64,000 nt of DNA. It comes from Roseomonas sp. CECT 9278 (GTDB taxonomy: Bacteria; Pseudomonadota; Alphaproteobacteria; Acetobacterales; Acetobacteraceae). The position numbers were made by a program, and so were the translations under genes. Numbering within the stretch: position 1 is the stretch's first letter; the number at the start of each line of letters is the position of its first letter. The stretch spans positions 1 through 64,000 of the forward strand of contig NZ_CAKKLX010000028.1 of the NCBI RefSeq assembly GCF_918698155.1, in the 5' to 3' direction. Below, in pieces: positions 44,831-58,500 of this stretch. The notes below the pieces were generated by a model that searched no databases, was not told where the DNA came from, and saw nothing but the letters and a program-made list of their open reading frames with translations.

Positions 44831-46588
44831 GTGAGTTCCACCCCGGCGCAGCTGATCGCTGCTTCCATGCTGCTGATCGCACCGGCCCTCGTTGTGGCGC
44901 AGGTGCCGCCCGGCCTGCCACGCCCGCCGCCCGCGCCGGCCGACCTGATCGACCGGGTGGGGCCCGGGTCGGCCCCGACCTTGTCGCCGCGCATCCAGCC
45001 GCCGCCGCCCGAGGCGCAGCGCGGACCGGGTGAATCGCTCGAGGTCGCGGTCTCGACCGCCGTGGTGCAGGGCAATACCGCGCTCGACATCGCGTCCTTC
45101 CGCGCCGTGCTGGCGCCGATCGAGAACCGCACCGTGACGCTGGCACGCATCGAGGAGACGCGGCTTGCCGTGCTCGGCCTCTATCGCCGGGCCGGCTATC
45201 CCTTCGTCTCGGTGGCGGCGGCGCTGCAGCCGCAGCCCGATGGCCGGGCCGAGGCGCGCTTCGCCATCACCGAGGGCTATGTCGCGGAAGTGCGCCTGGA
45301 TGGCGACATCGGGCCGGCAGGCACGCAGGTGCTGCGCTTCCTGGAACGCGTGCTCTCGGTGCGGCCGATCTCGACCGCGGCGGTGGAGCGCGCGCTGCTG
45401 CTGGCCTCCGACGTGCCCGGGGTGACGGTGCGCGGCGTGCTGCAGCCGATCCAGGGCGAACCCGGCGCGCTGCGGCTGGTCGCGCAGCTCTCGCGCTCCG
45501 CCGTGAGCGGTTATTTCAACCTGGACAACCGTGCCTACCAGCTGACCGGGCCGTGGCAGGCGCTGCTGGTCGGCGGGCTCAATTCCTTCACCGAATACGG
45601 CGAACGCACCGAGGTCTCGGTGTTCGGCGCCGAACAGGCCTCGCAATGGTTCACGCAGGCCAGCGTCGAGGCCTTCGTCGGCGGATCGGGGCTGCGGGTG
45701 CGCGTCTATGCCGGGATGGGCAATACGCTGCCGACCGGGCAGCTCGCGGAGATCGGCTACGAGGCGGAGAACCGGCTCGCCGGCATCGTCGCGACCTATC
45801 CGATCATCCGTTCGCGTCCGGCCAACCTGTATGCCGTCGCGCAGTTCGACATGTTCGACAGTGACATCTACACCGGCGTGGGCACGCCATCGGGGCGCAA
45901 CGTGGCCGGTCGGGACCGCATCCGCACCGCGCGCGGCGGCTTCGACGGGCAGGCGCTGGACACCTTGCTGCCCTTCCTGCCGCCCGCCACCAACCAGGCC
46001 ACGGCGCGCATCCACCAGGGCCTTGCGGTGTGGGACGCCACGCCGGCCAATGACCCGCTGGCCACGCGCATCGGCAGCCAGTTCGACTTCACGAAATATA
46101 CCGGCGACTACCAGCGCATCCAGCCGATCTTCTCGCCGTTCGAGGGCGGGATGTTCAATTTCCAGGTCTATACCTCGGGCCAGTGGTCATCGAATATCCT
46201 GCCGAATGCCGAGAAATACTACCTCGGCGGGTCGCGGCTCGGGCGCGGTTTCTATTCCGGGCAGGTGACAGGCGACTGGGGCTATGGCTACGCGCTCGAG
46301 TTGCAGCTCGATATCGCCTACGACCTCGCGGCGCAGCCGACACTCGGCAACAACCGGGGGTCGAGCCAGTTCTATGTGTTCCGGGACATGGGCTGGGCCT
46401 ACCAGAACCTGGACACCGATGCCGATCGCCGCTTGTCATCATGGGGCGGTGGCGTTCGGACGGTACTTGCGGATACTGTGCAGTTCGACCTGGAAGTGGC
46501 GCGGCGCATCACGACCCGCCCCGATGGTGAATTTTCCGATCCGCTGCGTGCGACGCAGCTCTATTTTCGCACGCTGATAAGGTTCTGA
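44831..46588 (+). CDS. TpsB transporter (ShlB/FhaC/HecB family)
   Basis: 585 aa outer-membrane pore of two-partner secretion. Signal peptide to about residue 25 (LVVAQ), Pro-rich linker, then POTRA domains (about 75-225: QGNTALDIASFRAVL, GYVAEVRLDGD) and a 16-strand Omp85-type barrel. The junction shows GYFNLDNRAYQLTG, the L6 motif region is YYLGGSRLGRGFYSG, and the last residue is Phe (LIRF). The start is GTG, chosen for the signal peptide. It is followed after three bases by its substrate gene tpsA, so translation is coupled. Confidence 0.93.
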   Translation: MSSTPAQLIAASMLLIAPALVVAQVPPGLPRPPPAPADLIDRVGPGSAPTLSPRIQPPPPEAQRGPGESLEVAVSTAVVQGNTALDIASFRAVLAPIENRTVTLARIEETRLAVLGLYRRAGYPFVSVAAALQPQPDGRAEARFAITEGYVAEVRLDGDIGPAGTQVLRFLERVLSVRPISTAAVERALLLASDVPGVTVRGVLQPIQGEPGALRLVAQLSRSAVSGYFNLDNRAYQLTGPWQALLVGGLNSFTEYGERTEVSVFGAEQASQWFTQASVEAFVGGSGLRVRVYAGMGNTLPTGQLAEIGYEAENRLAGIVATYPIIRSRPANLYAVAQFDMFDSDIYTGVGTPSGRNVAGRDRIRTARGGFDGQALDTLLPFLPPATNQATARIHQGLAVWDATPANDPLATRIGSQFDFTKYTGDYQRIQPIFSPFEGGMFNFQVYTSGQWSSNILPNAEKYYLGGSRLGRGFYSGQVTGDWGYGYALELQLDIAYDLAAQPTLGNNRGSSQFYVFRDMGWAYQNLDTDADRRLSSWGGGVRTVLADTVQFDLEVARRITTRPDGEFSDPLRATQLYFRTLIRF

Positions 46589-46591
46589 AGC

Positions 46592-49500
46592 ATGTCAGGC
46601 GCGGCGCAGCGCGGCCCCCGGCGGGCCGCCCGTAAAACCATTCCGGCAGCGGCGCGTGCGCCCCGGCCTGCGCCCGCGCAGCCGCCCCGCAAGCTGGCGG
46701 TGCGCCGCGACTGGCTGCTGGCCACCACCGCCCTGCTGCCGATCGCCGCCGGCCCGGTCATGGCGCAGCCGGCCCCGACTACCGGGCCGACCGGCGGCCA
46801 GGTGGTCGCCGGCCAGGCCGGCATCGCCACCACGCCCGGCCGCACCACCATCACCCAGGGCACCGACCGCGCCGCCATCAACTGGCAGCAGTTCAACGTC
46901 GGCAGCCAGCACACCGTGCAGTTCGTGCAGCCCAGCCAGGGGTCCTGGACGCTCAACCGCGTGGTCGGGCCTGATCCGTCGGTGATCGCGGGGCGCGTGC
47001 AGGCCAATGGCGGCGTCGCCATCGTCAACCAGTCCGGCATGGTCTTCGCCGGCGGGGCGCAGGTGAATGTCGGCAGCCTGATCGCCTCGGCCGCCGGCAT
47101 CACGAACGAGAACTTCATGGCCGGCCGCATGGCCTTCGACCAGGCGGCGCGCCCCGGCGCGCGGGTCGAGAACCGCGGCTCCATCACCGTGGCCGATCGC
47201 GGCCTGGCGGCGCTGGTCGGCCCCGGCGTGTCGAATTCGGGCGTGATCCGCGCGCGGCTCGGGCGCGTCGCCCTCGGCGCGGCCGAGACCTTCGTGCTCG
47301 ACCTCGCGGGCGATGGCCTGATCGGCATCGACGTGACCCAGGCGGTGCGGACCGCGCCCGCCGGCGGCGATGCCCTGGTGACCAATTCCGGCGTGATCGA
47401 GGCCGCCGGCGGATCGGTGCTGATCACCGCGCACGCCGCCTCCGGCCTGGTCGAGGACCTGGTGCGCCAGACCGGGCGCATCGAGGCCCCCACCCTGGGC
47501 ACCCGCACCGGCGAGGTCGCGATCCGCGCCGAGGGCGGCAGCCTGCGCGTGGATGGGCGCGTCGCCGCGACCGGCGGCGCGGGCGAACGCGGCGGGCGCA
47601 TCGCGCTGCAGGCGACCGGCACGGTGACGGCGGGGGCCACGGCGCGCATAGATGCCTCGGGCGGGGCGGGCGGCGGCCAGGTGCTGGTCGGCACCACCGG
47701 GCGCGGGCGCAACCAGACCATGGCGCGCCAGACCATCGTGGAACGCGGCGCCGAGATCCGCGCCGATGCCACCGGCGCCGGCGATGGCGGCATGCTGGTG
47801 CTGAACTCGCTCGAACGCACCGAGATGCGCGGCGCGCTGTCGGCGCGCGGCGGTGCCACGGGCGGCCATGGCGGCTTCGTCGAACTGTCCGGCCAGACCG
47901 TGATCGAGGCCGCCGGCACGGTCGATGTGCGCGCGCCGGCCGGCAGCAACGGCGAATTGCTGCTCGACCCGCAGAACATCATCGTCAGCAACACCGCCCT
48001 GCCGGCCGAACCGGCCGGGCTGCCCGGCGGCGATTCCATCACGGTGGAGATCACCACCGCGACCGGCTCCGTGACCGCGAACACGCCCGAGAACGACGAA
48101 TGGACGCGGGTCTCGACCGCCGCCATCACCGGCTTCGCGGGCACCGTCACGCTGGATGCGGCGCGCGACATCATCGTCGATTCCGCGATCGACAAGACCA
48201 ATGGCGGCCTGTCGCTGCTGGCCGGGCGCAACGTGACGCTGGGCGCCGCCATCAGCGTCAGCGGCGATTTCGTCGCCAGCGCGGGCACCGGCACCATCGC
48301 GGTGAACGCGGCGGTGGCGGCGGGGACCGGGCAGACCATCACGCTGCGCGCGGACACCGTCTCCTTCGGCGGCGCCGGCACCCTGGCGGCGCCCTCGGGC
48401 GTGGTCGAGATCGGCCCGCAGACCGCCGGGCGCAACCTGCGCGTCGGCAGCAACGTGGCGAATACGCTCGTGCTCGCGGCGGCGAATCTGGGCGCGGCCA
48501 CCATCACCGCGGGCACCCTGCGCCTGGGCGAGACGACGATCACCGGCCTCGGCACCGTCACCGCCGGCGACGTGACCGTCGCCACCGGCGCCGGCTTCTC
48601 GCGCCCGGCCGGCGCGGGCCTCGAGATCATCGCCGGCGGCAACCTGACCGTCGATGGCGGGCTGATCGCGAATGCGATGCGGCTCGCGGCGGGCACCGGC
48701 ACGCTCGATATCGGCGCCAACCTGCGCGCCTCGGCCCTGACGCTCAGCGCCGGCACCGCGATCGACCAGACCGCCGGCAATATCCAGGCGCGCGCCGGCG
48801 CCGGCACGGCGCTGCCGATCACCGCCGTGGCGGCGGGCGGCGCGGTGTCGCTCGACAATGGCGGCAACGGCAATTTCGTGCTCGGCGCCAGCAGCGCGAC
48901 AGCGGGCTTCACGGTTGCCGCGGACACCATCGCCACCACTGGCGCGATCTCCGGCGCGGCGGTGTCCCTCACCGCCGATACCGGTGCGCTGACGATCGGC
49001 GCGGATCTCCGCGCCACCGGCCTGACGCTGGCGGGCGCCACCGGCATCGACCAGTCCGGCGGCACCATCCAGCACCGCACCGATGCCGCGACGCAGCTGG
49101 TGCTCACGGCGAATGCGGCCGGCGGCGATATCAGCCTGGCGCAGGACGGCAACGGCACTCTCGCGCTCGGCGCCAGCGCGGCCAGCGGCACCTTCACGGT
49201 GGCGGCGGATACGCTGGCGACCACCGGTGCGGTCAGCGGCACCACGGTCACGCTGACCGCCGATACCGGCGCGCTGACCATCGGCGCCGACATCCGCGCC
49301 ACCGACCTGGCGCTGGCGGGGGCGACCGGGATCGACCAGACCGGCGGCAATATCCGCCACAGCAGCGGCGCCACGACGCAGCTCACGCTGACCGCCACCG
49401 CGGCTGGCGGCGACATCGACCTCGCGCGGCCCGGCAATGGCAGCCTGGCGCTGGGCGCCAGCACGGCCGGCGGCACCTTCACCGTCGCGGCCGATACGCT

Positions 49501-52500
49501 GCGCACGACCGGCGCGATCGCGGGCACCACCGTCTCGCTGACCGCCGATACCGGCGCGCTGACCATCGACGGCGACATCCGCGCGACCTCCCTGGCGCTG
49601 ACGGGCGAGGCCGGCATCACGCAATCCGGCGGCACCATCGCCCATGTCACCAGCGGGACCGAGCTGGAACTGACGGCGAATGCGCCCAATGGCGCGATCG
49701 TGCTCGACCGCGCCGGCAATGGCGTGTTCGCGCTCGGCGCCAGCGCCGCCGATGCGGGCCTCACGGTCGCGGCCGAGACGCTGCGCGTCACCGCCACGGT
49801 CAGCGGCACGGATGTCTCGCTTACCGCGCGCGCCGGCGCGCTGGAGCTCGAAGGCGATATCCGCGCGACCGGCCTGACGCTCGCCGCCGCCACCGGGATC
49901 AGCCAGGCCGCCGGCACCACGATCCGCCACGCCGCCGGCGCCACCACCGTGCTGGACCTCGCGGCCAGCGTCTCGGGCACCGGCGATGTCGTGCTGACCC
50001 AGGGCAATGGCGCGCTGAACGTGCTGTCGGGCGGCGCGACGGACGGCGTTTTCTCGGTCACCAGCGCCGAGGGCCTGGCGCTCGCGGCCGGCGAGGTGCT
50101 GAGCGTCGCCGGCGCCGTCACGCTGACGGTGCAGGGCGCCGACAACGCGCTGACGCTGGATGGCGCGATCCACGCACAGTCGGTGGCGCTGGCCGCCGCG
50201 GGCGACATCACGCAGGGCGTGGACGGCGTGCTGGCCTTCCGCAATGCCACCACCGGCGCGGCCGACCTGGCGACCGCGCTGGCGCTGAGCGTCGCCGTGG
50301 CGGGCAGCAATGACGGCATTTCGCTGGTCGGCGACAACGGCCGGCTGCGGGTGACAAGCGCGACCACCACCGATGGCGACATCGCGATCCGCGGCCGACA
50401 CCTCGAGATTGCCGGCGCGGTCACCGCGACCGGCGGCGGCGCCACCCTGACCGCCTTCAACGATGCCGGCACCGGCACGCTGGCGATGGGCGCGACGGCG
50501 GCGATCACGGCGCAGACGCTGGCGCTCAATGCCGCGCGCGCCATCACGCAGGACGGCGCGGCGACCATCACGCTGGATGGCGGCGCCGGGCGACTGACGG
50601 TGCGCGGCGGCGCCGCGGGCAATTCGCGCGCGGGCAGCATCAGCCTGGCCGGCATCAACGACATCGGCGAGATCGACATCCGCGCGACCGCGACGCCGGC
50701 CGGCGCCTTCACCGGCGTGATCGACGTGACGGTCGCCGGCCCTGTCTCCGTCGTGCAGGCGAATGGCGCGACGGTCACGCTGACCGCCGGCGAGCTGACC
50801 GTGGCAGCCGGGCAGTCGGGCGTGGTCGCCACCGGCGATGTGCGGTTGGTGGCCGACACGCTCGCCATCGGCGCCGGCGTCACCGCGGGCACCGGCGGCA
50901 CGCTGACGCTGCGGACCGATACGCTGGGCGTGGGCGCGGGCGGCAGCCTGTCGGTCGCCGGCGGCACGCTGGAGGTCGGCCCGCGCACCGCCGGGCGCGC
51001 GGTCGCCATCGACAGCACCGCCAACCCGGCGTCGCTGCAGATCGCCGCGGCGGCGCTTGCGGGCGCGACGGCCGACACCATCCGCATCGGCAGCACCACC
51101 ATCGCGGCCGACACCGTGACCGCGGGCAGCGTGACCGTGGCCGAAGCGTTGTCGCTGGGCAGCGGCGTGGCCTTCGAAGCCACCGCCACCGGCACCATCG
51201 CGGTGAATGCCGCGCTCGGCGCGGGCAGCGTGCGGCTCGATGCCGGCACGGCGATCACGCTGGGCGCGGTCGATGTCACCGCCAGCGGGACCGGCGGCGG
51301 CATCGCCCTGCGCGCCGGCACCTCCATCACCCAGGCGGTCGGCGGCGCGCTGGTGGCCGCCGGGGGCACGCGCGACCTGGTGGCCCATGCCGCGGCGGGC
51401 GGGATCACCCTGGCCGGCGAAGGCAGCTTCCGCCTGGCCGATGGCGGCACGCCCGCCGGCGCGGCCGGGCCGCGCTCGCTCTATGCGGCCGGCAGCATCT
51501 CGCTCACCACCGATGGCGCGCTGACCGTGGCCACGGCGGCCGAGGCGGCGGCGCCCGGCGCCACGCTGACGCTGCAGGGTGCCTCCGTCCTGATCGAGGC
51601 GCCGCTGATCACGCCGGGCGATACCGGCACGGTGGCGCTGACCGCGACGGGCGCGGGCCAGACCATTTCCCAGACCGCGGCCGGGACCATCACCGCGAAC
51701 CTGCTGACCGCCACGGCGGATGGCGCGATCCTGCTCGACCAGGCGCCGAATGCCGTGGCGTCGCTCGGCGCCATCGCGTTCGAGACCGCCTTCGGCTACC
51801 GCAGCGCCAGCGCCGTCACCGTCGGCACCGCGATCGGGCCGGCCGGCGGCGGCAATGCCGACATCACCCTGGTGGCGGATGCCGGCACCCTGACGCTGGA
51901 CGCGCCGATCAGCGCGGGCACCGGCACGGTCACGCTGGAGGCGACCACCGGCAGCATCGACCAGGCGGCGACCGGCGCCGGGATCACCGCGGGGCGGCTC
52001 GAAGTCACCGCCGGGATCAACGCGACGCTCGCGCCCACGGGCGGGAATGCCGTGGACGTGCTGGGCACCAGCACGGTCGGCGGCACGCTGTCGCTGCGCA
52101 CCGCCGGCGCCCTGGCGCTGGACGGCACGATCAGCCAGTCCGCCCCGGGCGGCACGCTGCAGGTGGCCGCGGGCGGCGCGCTCACGCTCAATGCGGGCGC
52201 GACGCTCGGCTTCGATGCGATCACCCTCGGCACGCCCGGTGCCATGACGCTGCGCGGCACGGTCGGGGTCACCGGCGGTGCCGCGACCAGCACCGTGCGC
52301 CTGGGCGCCGGCGGCGCCATCACGCAGGAGGCCGGGGGCATCGTCGCCGCGACGCTGGGCGTGTACAGCGGCGGCGACGTGGACCTGACCGCCGGCGCCA
52401 ACGACGTGCGCGCCATCGCGGCCTCCGCCACTGGAACCTTCGCGCTCACCACCGCCGGCGCGCTGTCCACCGGCTCGCTCACCGGGCTGCCCGACGGGAT

Positions 52501-55500
52501 GGGCGGCACGGTCGATGCCTCCGGCGTCATCGCCGGGTCGGTGTTCCTGACCGCCGACGCGCTCACGGTGCTGCCGAGTGCCGTCGCGCCGTTGGGCCAG
52601 GGCATCTGGGCGACCGCGGCCGATGGCGTGGTTCAGTTGCGCGCCGACCAGATCACCATCGGCGGGCGCATCCTCGCGGGTGACCCGGGCGGTTCGCCGA
52701 CCTTGAACGGCACGATCGACATCGCGCCGCGCACCACCGCGCGCGCCGTGCAGGTGGGCGATGGCATCGTGCTCGATGCGCTGGGCCTGTCGAACGCCGA
52801 ATTGCAGTTCCTGACCGCCAGGAACCTGGTGATCGGGCTGGACGCGCCCGGCGCCGGCGCGCTGACCGTGACCGGCCCTGCCACCGTGCTGAACGGCGTG
52901 CTGGACGTGACGCTCAATGGCGGCAGCATTGCGCTCGATTCCGTCTTCACCATCCCGACGCCCTTCGAATTCCCGGCCACCGGCGCGCTGCTGACGCTGC
53001 GCGCGACCAGCGGCGACATCGTCCAGGGCGTCGCCGGCGGTGTCACGGCAGACCGGCTCGTGGCGATCGCCGATGCGGGGTCGGTCCTGATGGGCTCGCC
53101 CGGCGTGCTGAACAGTGTCGGGCAGGTCTCCGGCGGCGTGGCGGCGGGCGAGGACTTCACCTTCCGCAACGCTGGCGCCTTCGTCGTGGCCGCGCCGGGC
53201 ATTGCCGCGACCGGGGCGGATGTGGACCTGTCGGCCGCCAGCGGGGGCATCACCCAGACCACCGGCGCGCGCATCGCCGCCGATCGGCTGCGGGTCGCCG
53301 CGCCGGGCGATGTCGTGCTCGATGGCGGCGCCTCGCTGGTGGTGGGGGATCTCAATGCGGTCGGCACGCTGGCGCCCTCCTCCGGCGCCAACCTGACGCT
53401 GCGCAACGCCGGCGCGCTGACGGTCGAGGGCGCGACCGCCACCACCGGCACCATCACGCTGGAAGCCGCCGGCCTGACGCTGGCCGGCGACATCACCGCG
53501 AACCAGCCGGGCGGGCACGTGGTGCTGCGCACCGGCGCGGCCTTCGACGCCCCCGGCGCGGGCAGCATCGACCAGACCGACGGCATCATCCGCGCCCAGG
53601 GCCTGTCGGCCTCGGCGGGCGGCGACGTGATGCTGGGCGGCGCGAACGAGGTGCAGCGGCTGCTCGCCGGGCTCAGCCTCGGCGGCGGGGCCGCGGCCAA
53701 TTCCGTGGTCACCTCGCCCGGCGGCACCTTCCTGATGGCGAACAGCCTGGCGGACCTGCAGGTCGGCGCGCGGGTGAATGCCGGGACCGGCGGCGTGATC
53801 GGCATCCTGGCCGATGGGCTGAGCGTGGCGCCGGGGCTGTTCGGCACCGTGTTCCTGGCCCCCGGCGGCGTGGTGCAGTTCGCCCCCTTCACGGCGGGCG
53901 GCACCATCGGCCTGGGCGGCGCCGGCGGCTTCGGCGACACCACCACCATCAGCGCCGCGGCGATCGAGCGCGTGCAGACCGGCCGCCTGATCATCGGCGC
54001 GCTGGAGCCGACCGACCAGGTGAGCTCGGGCACCATCACGCTGCGCGGCGCGGTCGACCTGACCGGCGCGGGCGCGCCGCAGGCGCTGGAATTGCGCAGC
54101 GGCGGCGACATCATCGCGGACGGCTTCACGCTGTCGGTCCCGCAGATCAGTGCCGTCGCCAGCGGCAGCATCCGGCTGGGCACCGCCGGCAGCCGCATCG
54201 GCAGTGTCGTCGCCGGCGCCTGGGACGGGGTCTCGGGCATCCGCGCCGGCGGGCCGGTGGTGTCGGTCACCAGCGCCGGCATCGATGCCGGCACCGGGCT
54301 GTTCACCGTGGCGGCGCCGATCTCGCTGGTCGGCGCGGGCATCGGCGGCACCATCACCTTGCAGGCGCCCGATTTCGCGCTGCTGCCGGGGGCCACCATC
54401 GACACCGGCGCCGGCGCGCCCGGCCGCATCGAGATCCTGTCGCCCGGCACGCTCAGCTTGGGCGGCACGGTGGCGGATGCGGGCACGGCGCGCCTGACCT
54501 CGACCGAGCTCGCGCTGCTCGACGCCAATGGCGGCAGCATCCTGGCCGCCGCGCCGGATATCCGCCTGCGCGGCGCCTGGACGATCGCCCCCGGCACCGC
54601 GACGCGGCTCGAACTGGCGCTGACGCCGGGGGGCATCGGCGCGATCCGGCAGATCGCCGGCGGGCTGTCGGTCGGCACGCTCACGGTCAGCGCGCTGCAG
54701 GGCGAGGGCGTCGTGCAGATCGGCCAGGCCGGCAACAGCCTGCCGGTGGTCGGTGTCGAGGCGCTGGGCAACATCAATGTCGCGACCGAGGGCGCGCTGG
54801 AGATCCGCCGCACTGCCAGCAGCGGCGGCAGCGTGACCTTCAGCGGCACGGACATCACCTTGTCGACCACCGGGCTCACCGCCGGCCAGGTGACGATCGA
54901 CAATGCCGGCCGCGCGGTGAACCTGACCGCGACGGCGGGCGACATCACCGGCACCGCGGCGCAGGCGGCGGTGCGCGCCGGCACGCTCAACGCCACCGCC
55001 ACGGCCGGCGAGGTGCGCCTGACCGGCGACAATGCCGTGGGCACCCTGGCCGCCCAGGCGCGCGACGGCGTCGCCTTCCGCGGCACCGGCGCCACCACGG
55101 TCGGCGCGGTCGGTGCCGGCGGCGCGGGCACCGAGGTGGCCGGCACCATCGACATCGCCGCGCCGTCGCTGACGCTCAACGACGTGCTGGGCAGCGGCAC
55201 GGTGATGCTGGATGCGACCACCGGCAACCTGCTCCAGAATGCCGGCGCGCGGCTGTCGGCCGCGACGCTGGCAGCCAATGCCGCCGGCACGCTGCGCCTG
55301 GCGGGGGCCAATGGCGACGGCACCGCGCGCAACACCATCCAGGACCTGACGCAGCTGACGGCCGGCGGCGACATCACGCTGCGAAACGCGCTGGCGCTGA
55401 CGCTGGACCTGCCGATCAGCGTGGGCACGGACCGTGTCCTCACGCTGGAGGCGAACGGCCTGACGCTCGCCAACAACCTGAGCGCGGCCGGGCCGAACGG

Positions 55501-58500
55501 GCAGATCATCCTGCGCACCGGCAGCTTCAACGGCGGCACCGCGAGCGGCGGTAACATCACGCAGACCGGCGGCACCATCTCGGCGGCCGCGCTGGCGGCG
55601 CTGGCGGGCGGGACCGTGACGCTCGACCGCGCCGGCAATGCGATCGGCGCGCTGGGCGGCGGGCGGGACGCCACTGGCACGGCGCTCGGCCTCGGTCTCA
55701 GGGCCGGGACCAACGCCACCGTGCACAGCGACGGCTTCGGCGGATCGGCCGCGCTGCGCGTGACCGGGGCGTTGCAGGTGGACGCCGGCGGCACGCTGAG
55801 GCTGCGCGCCGACGACCTCGCGATCGGCGCCGAGCTTCGCGCGCCGGGCGGTGTCATCACCCTGCTGCCGATCACCACCGGCATCGGCTACGTGCTGGGC
55901 GGCGCGTCGGGCAACACCACAGCGGGGCGGATCACGCTCGACAGCACCGAGCTCGGCTTCCTGCCGAGCGGCACGGCAGCGGCCGAGCTGCGGCTCGGCG
56001 CGCTTGGCGTCACCGGGTCGATCGACATCGCCGGCACGGTCGACCTGGTGAATGGCGCGGCGCCGCGCGTGGGGCGCCTGACGCTCGCCGGCGACGGCGC
56101 GCTGACGCAGGCCGCGGGCACGCTGCTCGATGTCGCGACGCTCTCGGCGCTGTTCCCCAATGGCGCGGTGCTGCTCGACCCGGGCACTGCGGACAACCGC
56201 ATCCAGGCGCTGGCCGGCGTCACCGCCGGCGGCAATGTCGAGATCCGCGGCGGCGCGGGCATGATGGAACTGCGCGACGGCGGCGCCGGCAGCGCCATCA
56301 GCGCGCCGACCGGCGCGACCATCGTGCTGCGCGCCGACGACCTCGACATCCAGGCGGCGATCCTCGCGACCGCGGGCACCATCTACATCCTGCCCGAGAC
56401 GCTCGGGCGGACCGTCACGCTCGGTGGGCCGAATGCCGCGGCCGGCACGCTCGCGCTCGGCACGGCGGAGCTGGCGTTGATCCGCGGGGCCGGTGATCCG
56501 CCGGTCTCGCGCCTGGTGATCGGGGCCGATGGCGTGGCCGGCGATACCGGCACGGTGCGCGCGGCGGGCGACATCACGGTGGCCGGCGATGTGCTGCTGC
56601 GCGGCGCCGGGATCGACCGCGTCGCCACGCTGGAGCTGGTGGCCGGCACGCCGGGGACCGCCGGCGGATCGGTGCGGCAGACCGGCGGGAGCGTCGATGT
56701 CGCGACCATCACCGGCACGGCGCAGGGCGACTTCCAGCTCGGCCGCGCGGCCAACGCCTTCGACACCGCGACCGGCATCACCGCCGGCACGCTGCCCGCG
56801 ACCGGCGCGACCGGGCGGGTGGATTTGGCGACGGCGGGCGTGCTCGATGCCGGCACCATCTCCGCGCCGGTCTCGGTGCGGGTGGCGGCGGGCGGCGACC
56901 TGTTCGCCGCCGGCATCACGGCACCGGTCGTCACGATCGAGGGCGGCAGCGTCACGCTGCTGGGCCTGGTCCAGGGCAGCACCTCGGTCACCATCGACAG
57001 CGACGGGGCGGTCTCGCAGCGGCCCGGCGCGCTGATCGTCACCGGGCTGTTCACGCTGAACGGCAGCAGCGTCTCGCTGCCCGAGGACAACCAGATCCTC
57101 GAACTCAACGGCCTGGTCGCGACCGGGCCGGTACTGGCGCTGAACACTGTGCTGCCGGTGCTGGTCAGCGGCGCGGTCTCGGCGGTGGGCAGCCTGTCGC
57201 TGACCACCGACCTGGGGCTGACGGTCGCCAATACCGGCAGCATCACCGTCACCGGCGGACCGGGCAGTGTCTCGCTGGCGGCCGGCGGGGCGATCGACTA
57301 TGCCGGCATCCTCGGCGCCAGCGGCGCGGCCAACCTGATGGCGGGCGGCGCGCTCGGTTTCTCGGGCACCGCGACGATCGGCACCTTCGCCGGCTTCGAG
57401 GCCCGCGGTGCGATGACCCTCGGCGGCACCATCTCCGCGGGTGGCACCATGGTCGCCACCGCCGGCGGAGCGCTGACCCTGGGCGGCACCATCACCGCGG
57501 GCGGCGACTTCACGGGCACGGCCGGCGGCGATCTCGGCAGCACGGCGCGCCTCACCGCGACCGGCGACGTCACCCTGAGCGCCGACGCGGTGCTGACCGC
57601 CGGCGGACGGATCGAGACCCTCGGCGGCGACCTCGCCCTGACCGGCGCGACCGGGCTGGCGGCGAACGGGACCTTCATCGCGGGTGGCTCGGCACGGCTC
57701 ACGGCGACGACCGGGCCGCTGACCCTCGCGGGCAGCCTGACCGCCGGGGTCTCGCTCGATCTCACCGGCGGCGGGAGCGTCGGCACCACCGCGCAGGTCA
57801 CCACGCTCGGCGACGCCAACTTCACCGCCGCGGGCGCATTGACGGCCGGCGGCCGCATCGAGAGCACCGGCGGCGCCGTGCTGATGACCGCGACCGGCGC
57901 CCTGTCCTCGACCGGCACGCTGGTGGCGGACGGCAATGCCACGCTGCGCAGCACCGCCGGCGCCTTGACCCTGGCGGGCAGCCTGACCGCGGGCGGCGAC
58001 GCCACCATCACCGGGCGCACCGGCCTGTCGGCAACCGGCAGCATCGATGCCACGGGCAATGCGCTGCTGTCCGCCACGGCTCCGGCGGCGGCGCTGACGC
58101 TCGGCGGCACGTTGGTCGCCGGCGGCACCGCGACCGTCACCGCGGGCGGGGCGATCGGCACCACCGCGCAGGTCACCGCGGCCGGCGACATCGGCGTCAC
58201 CGCCGGCGGCACGCTGACAGCCGGCGGACGGATCGAGAGCACCGGCGGCGCGCTGTCGATGCTCGGCGCCGCCCTGTCCGTCAATGCCACGCTGGTCGCG
58301 GATGGCGCGGCGACGCTGCGCGCCACCAGCGGCACGGTCGGCCTGGCCGGCATCCTCGCGGCCGGCGGCAATGCCGTGGTCGAGGCCGCGACCGGCCTGG
58401 CCGCCGACGGCACCTTCGGCGCCGGCGGCACCCTGCGCTTCACCACGACCGCTGGGCCGCTGACGCTGGCCGGCACCGTGGCGGCAGGCGGCACCGCCAC

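Noticed and set aside
46561..51450. Second long minus-strand frame (1629 codons) under tpsA
   Set aside because: Pro/Ser/Ala/Val low-complexity product, another mirror of the repeat-rich sense gene.
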